A stretch of 64,000 nucleotides of DNA from Pectinophora gossypiella (lineage: Eukaryota > Arthropoda > Insecta > Lepidoptera > Gelechiidae). Every line of letters starts with the position of its first letter. Position 1 is the stretch's first letter. Shown here piece by piece: positions 9,913 through 19,559 of the stretch. The position numbers and the translations under genes were made by a program. The notes beneath the pieces are model-generated. The model was given only the letters and a program-made list of their open reading frames with translations, had not been told where the DNA came from and did not search any database. Location: the NCBI RefSeq assembly GCF_024362695.1, contig NC_065421.1:6138598-6202597 (forward strand). Reading direction: 5' to 3'.

Positions 9913-12900
9913 TTATTGATAATTTACTATCAAAAAATACAATATCAAAGACACATAAACAAAAATAAAAATAATAACTGAATTATAATGATTTCTCAGT
10001 CTTCCGCTCCAACCATTGTGAAGCTCCTGTGAACAGAGAAATATATCTAATTAGTTCTGCGCAGTTATTGTGAATATATTGTAGTTGTTAACATAAAAAG
10101 CACTATAAGAATGTACCTCATTGTGCAGAATCGACTTCATGTCAATGGGGTGGCTACAGAGGGGTGACAGGGCGGCAACATCCAACAACGTACGTCCCAT
10201 ACTGGCGTCACCCAGCCTGAACCTAAAACAATAATTAGTAGTAAGTACATATATATCAAAATAAATTAAATAAAAGTTATAAATTGATTATTCTTACCTG
10301 TAAACAATGCTTCTTCACTTGCAAGTTTATTATAATCTACACTAACCTAAATACATTTTTAAAAAATCTGTATCTTTTATATTGGTAATCATCAGGTCCT
10401 GTAGACAAAGAAAAAATGCAATGAGTATTGTATTTGTATAAATGTGAAAATATACAGAATTAATAGGATTCTATAGAAAAAATGTATAAATACCCTTGTG
10501 TCATCCAAAATAATGTTGCTGAGGTCCCAAGGGTCTTCAGCTGATGTCAACTGGGCAGACCCTACAACACAAAGTACAAATACATAATTAATTAACAAAT
10601 GAAACAGAAAATCAGTAAACAAAAGCAGTAATTCAAAACAAACTACAAATTGATGTGAATAAGATAAAACTTTGGGACATACCCTGGACCACTGGGACGA
10701 CACGTTGGGCCACGATGATGTCTGGCGGTGTGCGCTCGGCAGAAATCGGGGAGCAGGGAAACCATGAGTCCCCAGCTGCCCTCTAAAACAGATACATACA
10801 GGGTGTGACGATAACTTTGAGGGATGATTTAGAAGACGATTCACGAATAATATTGTTGAATTTTATAAAGAAATGTTGCTAATGAAGGAAATTAAGTAAT
10901 AATTAGGAAAAGGAATTGGCACACAAGAGAACAGACTAGATAGTATTGTACACTTAAACCTTAAGGTACTTACAGTTGCACGGACTGGCGCAGTCACCTC
11001 TGCCGGACGCTCAGCTAGCCGCCGCTTGAGTGTTTCAACTGCGACAAACAAATACATTCAATTAGTACACACATAGTATTCCACTTCAGTATACAAGGTG
11101 TTTATGACATCGTAACGAATACTGAGAGGGATGATTCAGACCATGATTCTGAGTTAATATCTAGTGGAATTTTCCGTCGCAAAATTCATGGAATTTTGAG
11201 TTTTGTTTTCAATTATTTTTAATTCCATATTGTGCTTTAAGCTGCATAGAACCCAAATTTCAATAAAAAAAACAATAATGACAAATTATCGAAAATCTTC
11301 AATGTAATGAAGACAACAATTTTGCGGTATCCGTAATCAGCTGCTCGAACGGGTCAACGGCCACACACACCGCGCGTCGCGCGCCCCGCTCCGCGCGCCC
11401 CACTCCGCACGCCAGCGGCGGCGCGACCTACAAAGTAGGCACTACGAACCGATCCTATTTCTTTCTGTCTATCGTAAATTATAAATTTATTTTATTCTTA
11501 TTTATTAAATGGACGGATAATCGACAGGCGTAAAATTTATGGAATACACGTCAATTTTAAGCAGAAATCTAAAACAACCGACAGAATTAAGTTGACAGCA
11601 CACGTCAAACGGTTTGCATACCAGGGAGATACCTTTTTGATTCGGCCGGGTTATTCATTCATTTACTCATAGGAATCGGGGCCATTATCTACCTAAAACA
11701 GTTGAAACAGTAAATAATTTTATTCTTAGTTGTCATTAGAATAACTAACAACCAACTAACACAACCACCACAGATTAGGTAATTAGTTATTACCTACTTC
11801 GTCAACCATCCACCAACTTAGTATGTAAGTACCTACGCAAAACCTCGCTACACAAAAATCGAGCGAGATCGCGTCTAGAATTGGGCGGACACTCCGCCAG
11901 AGTGTTGCCTATCGATATTCTATCGATAGGTACCTAGTCAAAAAAACCTATAGTAGGTACCTATCAATAGATCTTTTAGATCAATACCTACCATTATTGT
12001 TACAAAGCAAAACTATCGGTACTATCGCTAGTATCGATCTAAATGTACTATCACTACTTTCGATAGTTTAGACAATTTTCAAGTTCAACAATTGATAATC
12101 TACCTATCAATAGTTCGGCAACTCCGCCGCGTAGGCAATGTTCAAAGAAAAAAATTGTCCGAGAGGAGTGACCTTATTTTTTCTTTTTACATGTTGGTAC
12201 CGAGGTAAATAAATACTAAGTTATTCGTGGTTTTAAATCTCATTGTTAAATCATCAGTAAAGAACTAATTAAACCTATCCTGTTCTGTGTACAATACCTA
12301 TTCATGAAACGGCTACGTACCTACTTACATAAGTAGTAGACGGGAGCAACGGCTTAACGTGCCTTCCGAAGCACGGATCATTTTACTTTCGGACAATCAG
12401 GTGATCAGCCTGTAACGTCCTAACCAATGGCCTTATAAACAGATTTTTTTATATGTCCCCAACGGAATACGAACCCGGACCCTCCGCATCATGAGCCCAT
12501 CGCTCAACCACTGGTTCAACAAACTCAACAACTTTTAAACGTTGAACCACTAAGCATCTAAATACAAGAGAATGAAAACTCCTACCTAGATATCAACATC
12601 GTATCACGCACGCGTAACGTAGCCGCGCGTAGGTTTAGCGTCTGTGTGGCGCGTTGTTCGACTTACATTGCGGCACAGTAAAAATTGAAAATCTTAATTA
12701 AACATTTGCGACAAGAAAAACACCCACCATCGTTTTTAGTACAATGAAATAGGCGTTCCATTTTTTTTTCATTACGATGTCATTAACACCCTGTATAGTA
12801 ACAACAATTTTATATAAATTTCAAAATCGATTCAAGAAACTGTGTAAGTAAATCCAATGTGCACTAACATGACATTAAAGTTATTACACGTGATTAAGAA

Positions 12901-13729
12901 AGAGTACAAAATATTCCACCATTGAAGAGAATGGCAATAATAAATAAACACTTACGTTCTGACGTCAGCTGCTGGTTTCTTCGGCGCAAATCGTCGACTT
13001 CCGCGTTCCTGGTGACCGTATGCTTTAAAACATACGGTATTAGATCAGCTTGAGAAATCTGTAAGAAAATCTGTGCGTTATGTATGAAGAATAAATTTTA
13101 AGACATTTAATAGGTAATTAAAATACATTGTCAAGAAATTATTATTTTTGAGGAAATTAAATCAATATTATATTGAATATGGAATAATGATAAGTGATAA
13201 GGTAGACAAGAAAAAAAGTAGGGTAACACATGTAGTTAATAATTATAATACTTACCGAATCTTTGCAGCCCACAGCCCGCGCCAGATCTGCCATCGCCTT
13301 GGCGGCCCCCTCGCGTCTCTCCCGCTCGTACAGGGCGTTCCTGGCGCGACGTTCCTCCTGTAAAAATACATTGTATGAGATTCATTACTTATCGAATTAT
13401 CGCAGTTTTCTTAAAAATATCAGATATTTCATCTAAGTAATAAAAAAAATGAATCAAATCATATCAATCGAAGAGATGCTAAGCAGTATAAAATGGACAA
13501 AATAAAAGCGAGTTAAATAGAAATATACTCACAGGAGTCAGAGTGACCCTGTTCTTTCCGGCAGGTCTGCCGCGCCTTCTGGCACACGCGGCGGCGGCAG
13601 ACGATTCTGGCTGCTGAAGGAAGTCAATAAAATTAATTCAAAAATTATAATGTAACTTTCAAGAAGTGTTGACAATTTCTTATTTTACAAAAAAAGTCAA
13701 AACACGGTAACACTCACTTTGGAATTCAT
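9913..13729 (-). CDS. B1: intact AT-hook / bHLH-leucine-zipper putative transcription regulator, 264 aa
   Basis: Ten exons on the minus strand read open: 13729-13718, 13613-13533, 13357-13256, 13058-12956, 11038-10974, 10782-10683, 10561-10494, 10398-10355, 10222-10117 and 10026-9913 (795 nt). Residues 16-21, RRRGRP, form an AT-hook. Residues 32-65 hold the basic region NALYERERR (38-46) and helix 1. Residues 66-99 are helix 2 leading to EVDDLRRRNQQL. Leu89, Leu96 and Leu103 make a heptad series that continues into exon 5 (LETLKRRLAER). Max has a very similar DDL-x6-L pattern, so a dimerising bHLH-Zip is likely. The C-terminal part (EDPWDLSNIILDD, TLLDVAALSPL) is acidic and hydrophobic. Exon 3 has the same length and phase as in A1, which shows common descent. 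The exon 8 donor (AT|GTATTT) is weak and chosen because it keeps exon 9 open; the 3' end is the least certain part. Confidence 0.68.
11905..12120. other. Cluster of TATCGATA-like palindromic motifs
   Basis: Within about 215 bases there are CTATCGATA, CTATCGATAGG, CTATCAATAG, AGTATCGATC, TTTCGATAG and CTATCAATAG again. TATCGATA is the core of the DREF/BEAF-type insulator and promoter motif known in flies. Whether it acts that way here is unknown; it may simply belong to the repeat. Confidence 0.45.
12340..12540 (-). mobile_element. tRNA-derived SINE in B1 intron 4
   Basis: On the minus strand the head reads AGTGGTTGAGCGATGGGCTC and GGTCCGGGTTCGTATTCC (B-box), followed by TTGTCCGAAAGTAAAATGAT and GCACGTTAAGCCGTTG. 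This matches the complete SINE at 42095-42425. Confidence 0.75.
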
Positions 13730-13808
13730 GTTCACAAGAAATTGAATAAAAACACATTCGCTTAAAAAGTCCTCACGCTTCGGAGGTTCGAAGGTAAATG
13801 GGGGTGGG

Positions 13809-16115
13809 CCGTGTGGTTTCTTCTCGTCGCGGGCGAAGCCCGCGACGGGGAGACATTCACGGGGCGTGGCCCCTCTAATGTGGTGGCAGTCGCCGCCCGC
13901 TAAAACGGGCGTGGCACGAGGGTGGGACACGGCGGGCGATGATCGCCCCTCCGTGAGCCCGATGGTTGGTCTTGTCCGTGGTGCCGCCAGCGAGGTCGAG
14001 CCCACCGGGTGGTTCCCCGTTGGGGGAGGCCCAGTGAGCGCCCGTCAGCTGGCGGTGGTGTCATATCCGGGGAGCTGCTCCGTCGCCGGGGCAGCTGGTG
14101 TCGGGTCGGCTGGAGGGGGGGAGAGGACTGCTTCCACTGCCACTGGAAGCGTCAACTCATCCCCCAGGGGGGTGGCCACGATCCTGACTACTCGACGAGG
14201 AGTAGTGGATGTGGGCAGCCCCGGTCCAGTCCGGTGTTGGTAGTCAGTGCCCACCGGTGAGTTGGCCTAGCAGGGATGCCAGGCCTCCCACGATGATGGG
14301 CACTGGGTCAGTCCTTGTGCGAATGGCCGCCAGGATGTCGTGGAGCAGCTGGATAGACTGCTCCAACACTTCCAACTTCTCGTTGGCGGAATCTGCGGTT
14401 GCCTCCGTTCGGGGCCTCGCCTTCTTCCCCTTTGGAGGGGCGGCGGCTGCTAACTTCGATGTCGAGGGTTGCAGGAGGATGGGTTCCACGGCGGTGTCCA
14501 CGGCGGTGGGCTCGGCGGTGGTGGTGTCAGTGGGGGCGGGCTTCGTCCTCTTGCGGACCCGCTTCGGCCTCTGCGGCTTGGGCCCATCTGGGCCGTTCGC
14601 TGCGGCCATGAGCGAGTTCTGTGCGGTCGGCTCGCTAGAGGGATCCACCACCACGATGGAGGATGCTGGTGCGCTTCTTTTCGATGTCCTAGTCAGGGGC
14701 GCAGTGCCCGCCCTTGTGTTGCGCAGCTCGCGCAGTTTGACTGGACACGAAGGGCTGTTTGCCGGGTGCGTCCCCCCGCAGTTTGCGCAGGTTGCCGGGA
14801 CCTCCCGGGGGCGCAGACAGTCTTTGGCCGCGTGGCTCCCGCCACAGCGGACACAGGCAGCAGGACGATGGCAATTATGGCTGCTGTGCCTAAATTGCTG
14901 GCAGCGGTGGCATTGGGCTGCACCTCTTCGCCCTCTCCACGCCTCGACTTTGACGCCGGGCATACAGAGAAGGTCGGAGATCTCGTAGACCTGCTGGAAG
15001 CCCAGAGTTCTACGGATCTCCACGAAGTAAATGCAGCCCGATCTTCCCTCTCTGGCCTGGATGGGGCGGATGTAGTTGGGTTCAAAGCCGCGGGCCCGCA
15101 GCTCCTCCTCCAACTCGGCGATGTCGGTATCGAACGGGAGGCCTCGAATGGCCAGTTTCAGCGAGCGCTCCGCCGGTGGGGCGTACGCGAACCAGGAGAG
15201 TCCCGTGGCTCTCTCCAGGGTGGTGAGGTACCGCTGGTAGAGCCGGAACTCTTCCTCGGTCCTCGCCAGGAAGCGTACGCCCTTCCCGTAGGGGCGCGCG
15301 TTCGGAGCGTGGCCCAGCGTCTCCCGCAGCTGGCGGAAGTGGTGCGGCCAGTTCGGCAGCTGGTCCACCACTATGGGCGGGATTTTCCTGCTCGCTGGGG
15401 CGAGCGGCGGCTGCTGGGTGGTCTTCTTTGACGGCGGCGATGGCGTGGGCGTCGTCCGGAGGGACGGGCGCGGCGGCGCGTGCGGCGGCGAGGCCGGATT
15501 GGTGTTCAACACCGCCGCGTATGATCGCGGTGGCGTCGTCTCCATGTCCAGTAAGGGCATGGAGAGTGCAGTCGGCGGGGTAGTCCTCGCGCGGGGTTGC
15601 GGTGAGGGTCGTTCCGGCGGCGTGGTGGTCCTCTTTGCCGCGGCCTCTGTTCCCGGAAGTTGGGGCAGGGGCAGCGGGAAAGCGGGCGGCCGATGGATAG
15701 TGCCACTGAATGGCGGTGCTGGTGTTGGCGTCATTGCTGCGATTGCAGTGGCGGCGGTGATTGCAGTCGTGGCGCAGGTGCGCACAAACACGCGCGACCT
15801 GCGCTTTGACACTCCGGCCGTTGGGGGAGCCATGCTCACCCCGTTACAGCCGAGGCGCGGTGAAGCGGCGTTTGGGCTGCTTGCGTGCGAGGTTTGGCGG
15901 TCCGCCTGGCAGAGCACGCGTTATCACACCCTCCCCGGTGAGACCCGCTGGTGGGAGGCCGGGGGTGGATAGGGTGATAACGGTGATACCGTTTGGAGCC
16001 GCGGTATCAGGAGGGTATTTTAATAAAATACCCCCCCCTGCCTCAACGTCGATGGCTGCAGTGTGGGTAGACGTGAGAGCTACCTCCGAGCACTCTGCAA
16101 GACAGAGCAATCCCT
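13809..16115 (-). mobile_element. J1 element, full-length gag-only Jockey-like retroelement in the B1 leader
   Basis: The element is bounded by a 9-bp target duplication (CCCACCCCC on the minus strand, at 13800-13808 and 16116-16124). The B3 promoter at 53480-53590 shows the region without the insertion. It contains one long ORF1, then about 435 bases of GC-rich 3' sequence, and no reverse transcriptase. The A1 copy has the same ORF1-to-3' junction, so the missing ORF2 is a property of the family, not of this copy. It runs in the same direction as B1. Confidence 0.8.
14244..15917 (-). CDS. J1 ORF1: Gag-like nucleic-acid-binding protein, 557 aa
   Basis: The product is a retrotransposon ORF1 protein that would coat element RNA. 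Residues 1-180 are rich in proline, threonine and alanine. Residues about 255-330 resemble the PRE_C2HC region of Jockey-clade elements (KLAIRGLPFDTDIAELEEEL...GFQQVYEIS). Three zinc knuckles follow at 336-349 (CHRCQQFRHSSHNC), 355-367 (CVRCGGSHAAKDC) and 377-391 (CANCGGTH...C). The end (ANEKLEVLEQSIQLLHDIL) is a likely short helix. Met29 is an alternative start. No frameshift or stop is seen, so the copy may be young. The large plus-strand frames over the same DNA are shadows. Confidence 0.8.
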   Translation of the reverse strand: MLCQADRQTSHASSPNAASPRLGCNGVSMAPPTAGVSKRRSRVFVRTCATTAITAATAIAAMTPTPAPPFSGTIHRPPAFPLPLPQLPGTEAAAKRTTTPPERPSPQPRARTTPPTALSMPLLDMETTPPRSYAAVLNTNPASPPHAPPRPSLRTTPTPSPPSKKTTQQPPLAPASRKIPPIVVDQLPNWPHHFRQLRETLGHAPNARPYGKGVRFLARTEEEFRLYQRYLTTLERATGLSWFAYAPPAERSLKLAIRGLPFDTDIAELEEELRARGFEPNYIRPIQAREGRSGCIYFVEIRRTLGFQQVYEISDLLCMPGVKVEAWRGRRGAAQCHRCQQFRHSSHNCHRPAACVRCGGSHAAKDCLRPREVPATCANCGGTHPANSPSCPVKLRELRNTRAGTAPLTRTSKRSAPASSIVVVDPSSEPTAQNSLMAAANGPDGPKPQRPKRVRKRTKPAPTDTTTAEPTAVDTAVEPILLQPSTSKLAAAAPPKGKKARPRTEATADSANEKLEVLEQSIQLLHDILAAIRTRTDPVPIIVGGLASLLGQLTGGH

Positions 16116-16215
16116 GGGGGTGGGTTCCCGAAAATTCCCATTTTATGTGCGCGCGCGCACCTCTTCTAGCCCCATCCCCGTCGAAGCTCTGCGCGGTCGG
16201 CGTGAGTGGTGTTAG
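16116..16215 (-). promoter_or_regulatory. B1 promoter with TATA-like box
   Basis: On the minus strand the order is CGCGCAGAGCTTCGACGGG, then GTGCGCGCGCGCACATAAAA, then GGGAATTTTCGG. The same order (GCGCAGAGCTTCAACGGG, GCGCGC, ATATAAAA, GGGAATTTTC) lies at 53590-53480. The GC-alternating tract directly before a TATA-like box also matches the A1 promoter. The TATA box is now separated from the B1 start codon by J1. Confidence 0.6.
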
Positions 16216-16997
16216 CGCAGACATCCACCTCTTTATAATTTACTTAATAGTTTATTTAATGTATGAAATTAAGTTCTTAAATATAACAACAAAATTCCAT
16301 TGCAATGGCAATTGGCAATATTATTTCCTGCATGTTAGGAAAAAGCACAATTTCGATGATGATGTTCTTACTATTTACGAATTGCGTCACATAAAAATAA
16401 ATATGTTATATTGATCTGAATAAAGAACACTCGCCTACGATTCATCTTTGATTCTACGATAAGTATTAGAAATAGCGGGTTAGTTGACTATTATAAAATT
16501 CCTATATTGATGGACGGAATGAAAACGCGGACCGCTCCCTATAAAATAAAATTCTGATCGTAAGCACGAGAAAAAATGTGATTTGCTTCTTCAGTTGACT
16601 TATTGAGATGTCCCAAAGAAGTTAATAGTTAAGTACCCTTATATTGCATCAATAAATATTGCGGTTATACCTACTAGTTGATAGAGAAAAAAGTTAACAC
16701 ACTTTTGGCTTTTTGGTGCCAAGTATGTTATTCCAATCATGACGTCATCCCGCGTACCCCAACACTTGTAATGGAGAAAGCTGAGGACTTCTGTACCATC
16801 GAAACTAGAAGAAGAGACCTACTTCAAGATACTATTAAGGACTAGTTTAATTTACAGCATAGCTGGCGTAGCAGCCGACAGTATTATTAATTTTGACATT
16901 GAATCGTTTAATTAAGGAATCTATGATGATGATGCGCATACATGTAATGACTAAATAGGTGCTTTTTAATTATACTAAATACTACAAATAAATAATA

Positions 16998-17955
16998 AGT
17001 CAGGAAGAGTAACAACGCTCACAATTTGACGCCACCAAAATGTACACTAAGTGGGCGAAGCTTAAAATGACTACTCGCACCTACTTCAATGTGCCTCGCG
17101 CCGTCACTGACGTATGTCATTGCTCGATTTATGCTATATTTCTATGGAAAAAACAGTGAAATATTATGTAAAATGTCGTCATGTGTAGTTAGTTGGTGTA
17201 GGAAACGAAAAAAGCGCAGCAAAAAGTTAACTGGAATAACTTATCATCGGTAAATATAACATTTCTGTTCTCATAAACACATTGTACTCTGGTCCGCATT
17301 ATTCAAGAAGTTCCTAGCTTAGATAAATTATAATTTGTAATACTATGCAGTCATGTAATACTAACAATTTCCAGCAAAATATAAGTTTTTCTGTTATTTA
17401 GTCTTATCGAAATTTCCTTTTTTTATTTTCCCCAAAAATGAAAACCAACTGCAAATATAGATTAAAGCTAAGTTCGTTACGAAAGAAGAGAGGATGATCG
17501 GCTTCCATCCTATTCCAGTAAATAATAAGTCACATTGTAATTATATTTATATATCATACAAGTAAAAAATTGAAGTATTGAATAGTTGTTTTTACTAAAT
17601 ACCAGTTAATTCAAAACACAAAACATGCAATATAATAATACTAGTTGAATACATAATGCAGCAACACGCCTCATCCGAAATACAAAACACTGAAAATTAT
17701 TAAATCCACCGTCAGTTTCGTCCATTTTTTACTTATGCTCACCCATGCATTGCATAACAACATCCTTGATTTGAGAACCCCGGAAACACACACACCAATC
17801 TCTATTACGATGCCTGTTGATAACCAATCACAGCGCTTGTCGCAATGAAGCGCGTCACGGAATCGCCACTGATTGGTTTTATGGACTTACGACCTTTTAG
17901 AATGTCGTGGGGTCAAAATTTCGCCGGCGTTTGTTCATAATTACTCTTCCTGACT
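16998..17955. mobile_element. Small DNA transposon with 15-bp inverted repeats
   Basis: The ends are AGTCAGGAAGAGTAA (16998-17012) and its exact inverse (17941-17955). F1 at 3421-3460 has the surrounding sequence without this element, so it is an insertion. Inside lies a THAP-like exon (17173-17250), which points to a P-element- or THAP-type transposon family. No transposase catalytic core was seen, so the copy is probably deleted. Confidence 0.65.
17173..17250 (+). pseudogene. THAP-like zinc-finger first exon, transposase relic
   Basis: An ATG opens 26 codons, MSSCVVSWCRKRKKRSK.. ending GITYHR, followed at once by a splice-like GTAAAT or an in-frame TAA. The C-x4-C spacing near the start and the YHR where THAP domains have F-H-x-F-P match a THAP domain beginning, which binds DNA with C2CH zinc. 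A possible continuation, FPKNENQL, appears near 17428. Too short to prove; the position inside a TIR element supports it. Confidence 0.45.
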
Positions 17956-18559
17956 AAATATTAATACTTTCTTACTACCTACGCAATATTCACAATATCG
18001 GCAGCTATCGGTTAAGTTCTTAGACAATAACTTCATTTGTCAATACTTAGTAACTCAAAGAGTTAAGTAGGTACTTAGGTAGTTATGTACCCATTGAAGT
18101 CTGGAGCTGACGTGGAGAAAATATAGCACGTGAGACATTCATGGCTTAGCGCAGGTAGCCTCATTGGCGTCATTTGTTGTTAGAAATAACAAAAAGGATT
18201 ATAAATATGACCTAGTTCTATTGCTACTTTTCTTTTAATTTGTATAAGGGTGTCAGTTGACTGCTTTGTATTGGATTAACTAAATGGTCATGTTTTACGA
18301 GTACCAGTATAACAACATTGGTTTTGTCGTAATTTCTTTTCCTCAAAAGCCGTGGCGGCTTGAGCTATTTATGTTTTTGTTCGTCTTTGTGATTTCTAAA
18401 CAATAGTTTATATTGAACGACTAAGGTGAATCCTATACGACATTCAGGCGGTGTTTGTGTGTGGCTCTTAGGGATACGCTTTGACACCATCCGCAGCGCG
18501 GATGGTGCGCACTGGCATCGTGTAGCATTCGCCTGAGAATTCATGTTTCATATATTATG

Positions 18560-19140
18560 AACTCTTAATTTATGTACATGTATGTATGTTACCGGAAATG
18601 TATGAAATCAAAGAATAGGTAGTATAAAAATCCTAGGAAATGTGTTTTTACATTGTTTGAAAATCTATTTAATGCATAGTTTTCCTTGGAAATGTATAAA
18701 GTAAATGCTTTCTGTAATAAAACACGTTGTTAATAATATTTTTTTATTATAGCACTTATTGAGACAATCGGGTTACAGTCATAACAATAATAATATATTC
18801 ATATTATCTTACTAATAAAATCTTCTAAAATCAACTATCTATTAACTATTAACGTATCACAAAATCAACTCATAAGTATGTATTCTTATAAAATCAAATT
18901 TTCATTTGGCAAGTAATCAGCCTGCTAATTAAGTGTTTATAAATGCGTGCCCGCTTACCCACCAATATCTTAAATGTTTTATATTTCCGATTACTATTTA
19001 GGAAATGTATAGAAATGTGTAATGTGTAAATATAATATAATTTATTTCACACATTTCCGTGCGATTTTAGGAATTACATACATTTTCTAGGATTTGCATA
19101 CAATGACGGATTACATTCATTTCCGTTAACATGTATATTA
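18560..19140. mobile_element. Possible foldback MITE
   Basis: Left side TATGTTACCGGAAATGTATG (18584) and right side CATTCATTTCCGTTAACATG (19114) are imperfect inverses, and GGAAATGTATAAA-type words recur within. No clear target duplication was found. Confidence 0.4.
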
Positions 19141-19559
19141 AATTGATGTATTTAGATTCAAATCAAATCATTGTTCACGTATGATAAAAAAAAAGGTTTA
19201 ATTGACAATCAATTGATTTGAAATTGCTTTTTTGTTTGTTATTTTATTATTTTCAAAACGTTCCGATATGAATTATTATTATAGTTAGTATTTATTATTT
19301 TATTGTTGTCTTTTCGTTAAATATGGGACTGTAAGACCTGAAAAAATTATTAACCTATATCATTATTTTATAAGTAGGTTTTATTATCAGATTAAGTATT
19401 GCATAAGGGAAAATGCATAAAATTTATTAACATTTATTGAAAATTTATAATATTCTATTAAAAAAAGGAAATTATATAAGTCAGCCGCCTTCAAAATCTG
19501 TCAAAAAAACAAAAACGCAGAAGTAATATAGTTTTTGTCACTATATAGAATACTATACT

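Larger units (their letters stand above)
11097..12791. mobile_element. Long MITE-family element in B1 intron 4
   Basis: The left end (GGTGTTTATGACATCGTAAC, then ACTGAGAGGGATGATTCAGA) is the arm of the MITE family seen at 966 and 1226. The right end, CATTACGATGTCATTAACACCC, is the inverse terminus. The arms enclose about 1.6 kb instead of 30 bases. The interior holds a GC-rich patch (11340-11420), a dispersed repeat (11570-11680, also at 47400-47470), a TATCGATA-type motif cluster and a SINE. It could be a longer relative of the MITE or a MITE expanded by nested insertions. Confidence 0.5.
16240..18490. repeat. Duplicated intergenic block F2, first part
   Basis: Copy of F1 (from 16360) and of F3 (from 16250). 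It starts directly behind the B1 promoter, with GGCAATTGGCAATATT and GAAAAAGCACAATTT shared with 53690-53740. It continues with GCGGGTTAGTTGACTATTAT and GGCGTCATTTGTTGTTAG. Compared with F1 it has extra DNA at about 16760-16880 and a TIR element at 16998-17955. Similarity to F1 breaks off near 18490 and resumes at 21005. Confidence 0.75.

Noticed and set aside
10392..10844. 150-codon minus-strand frame over B1 exons 6-7
   Set aside because: It spans introns and is in the wrong frame for exon 6 (the frame used by B3 and 63288 gives SWxPWSPISAER).
14469..15431. Long plus-strand open frames (up to 320 codons) opposite the J1 ORF1
   Set aside because: They are shadows caused by the GC-rich codon use of J1 ORF1; they have no recognisable domain and are not kept outside J1.
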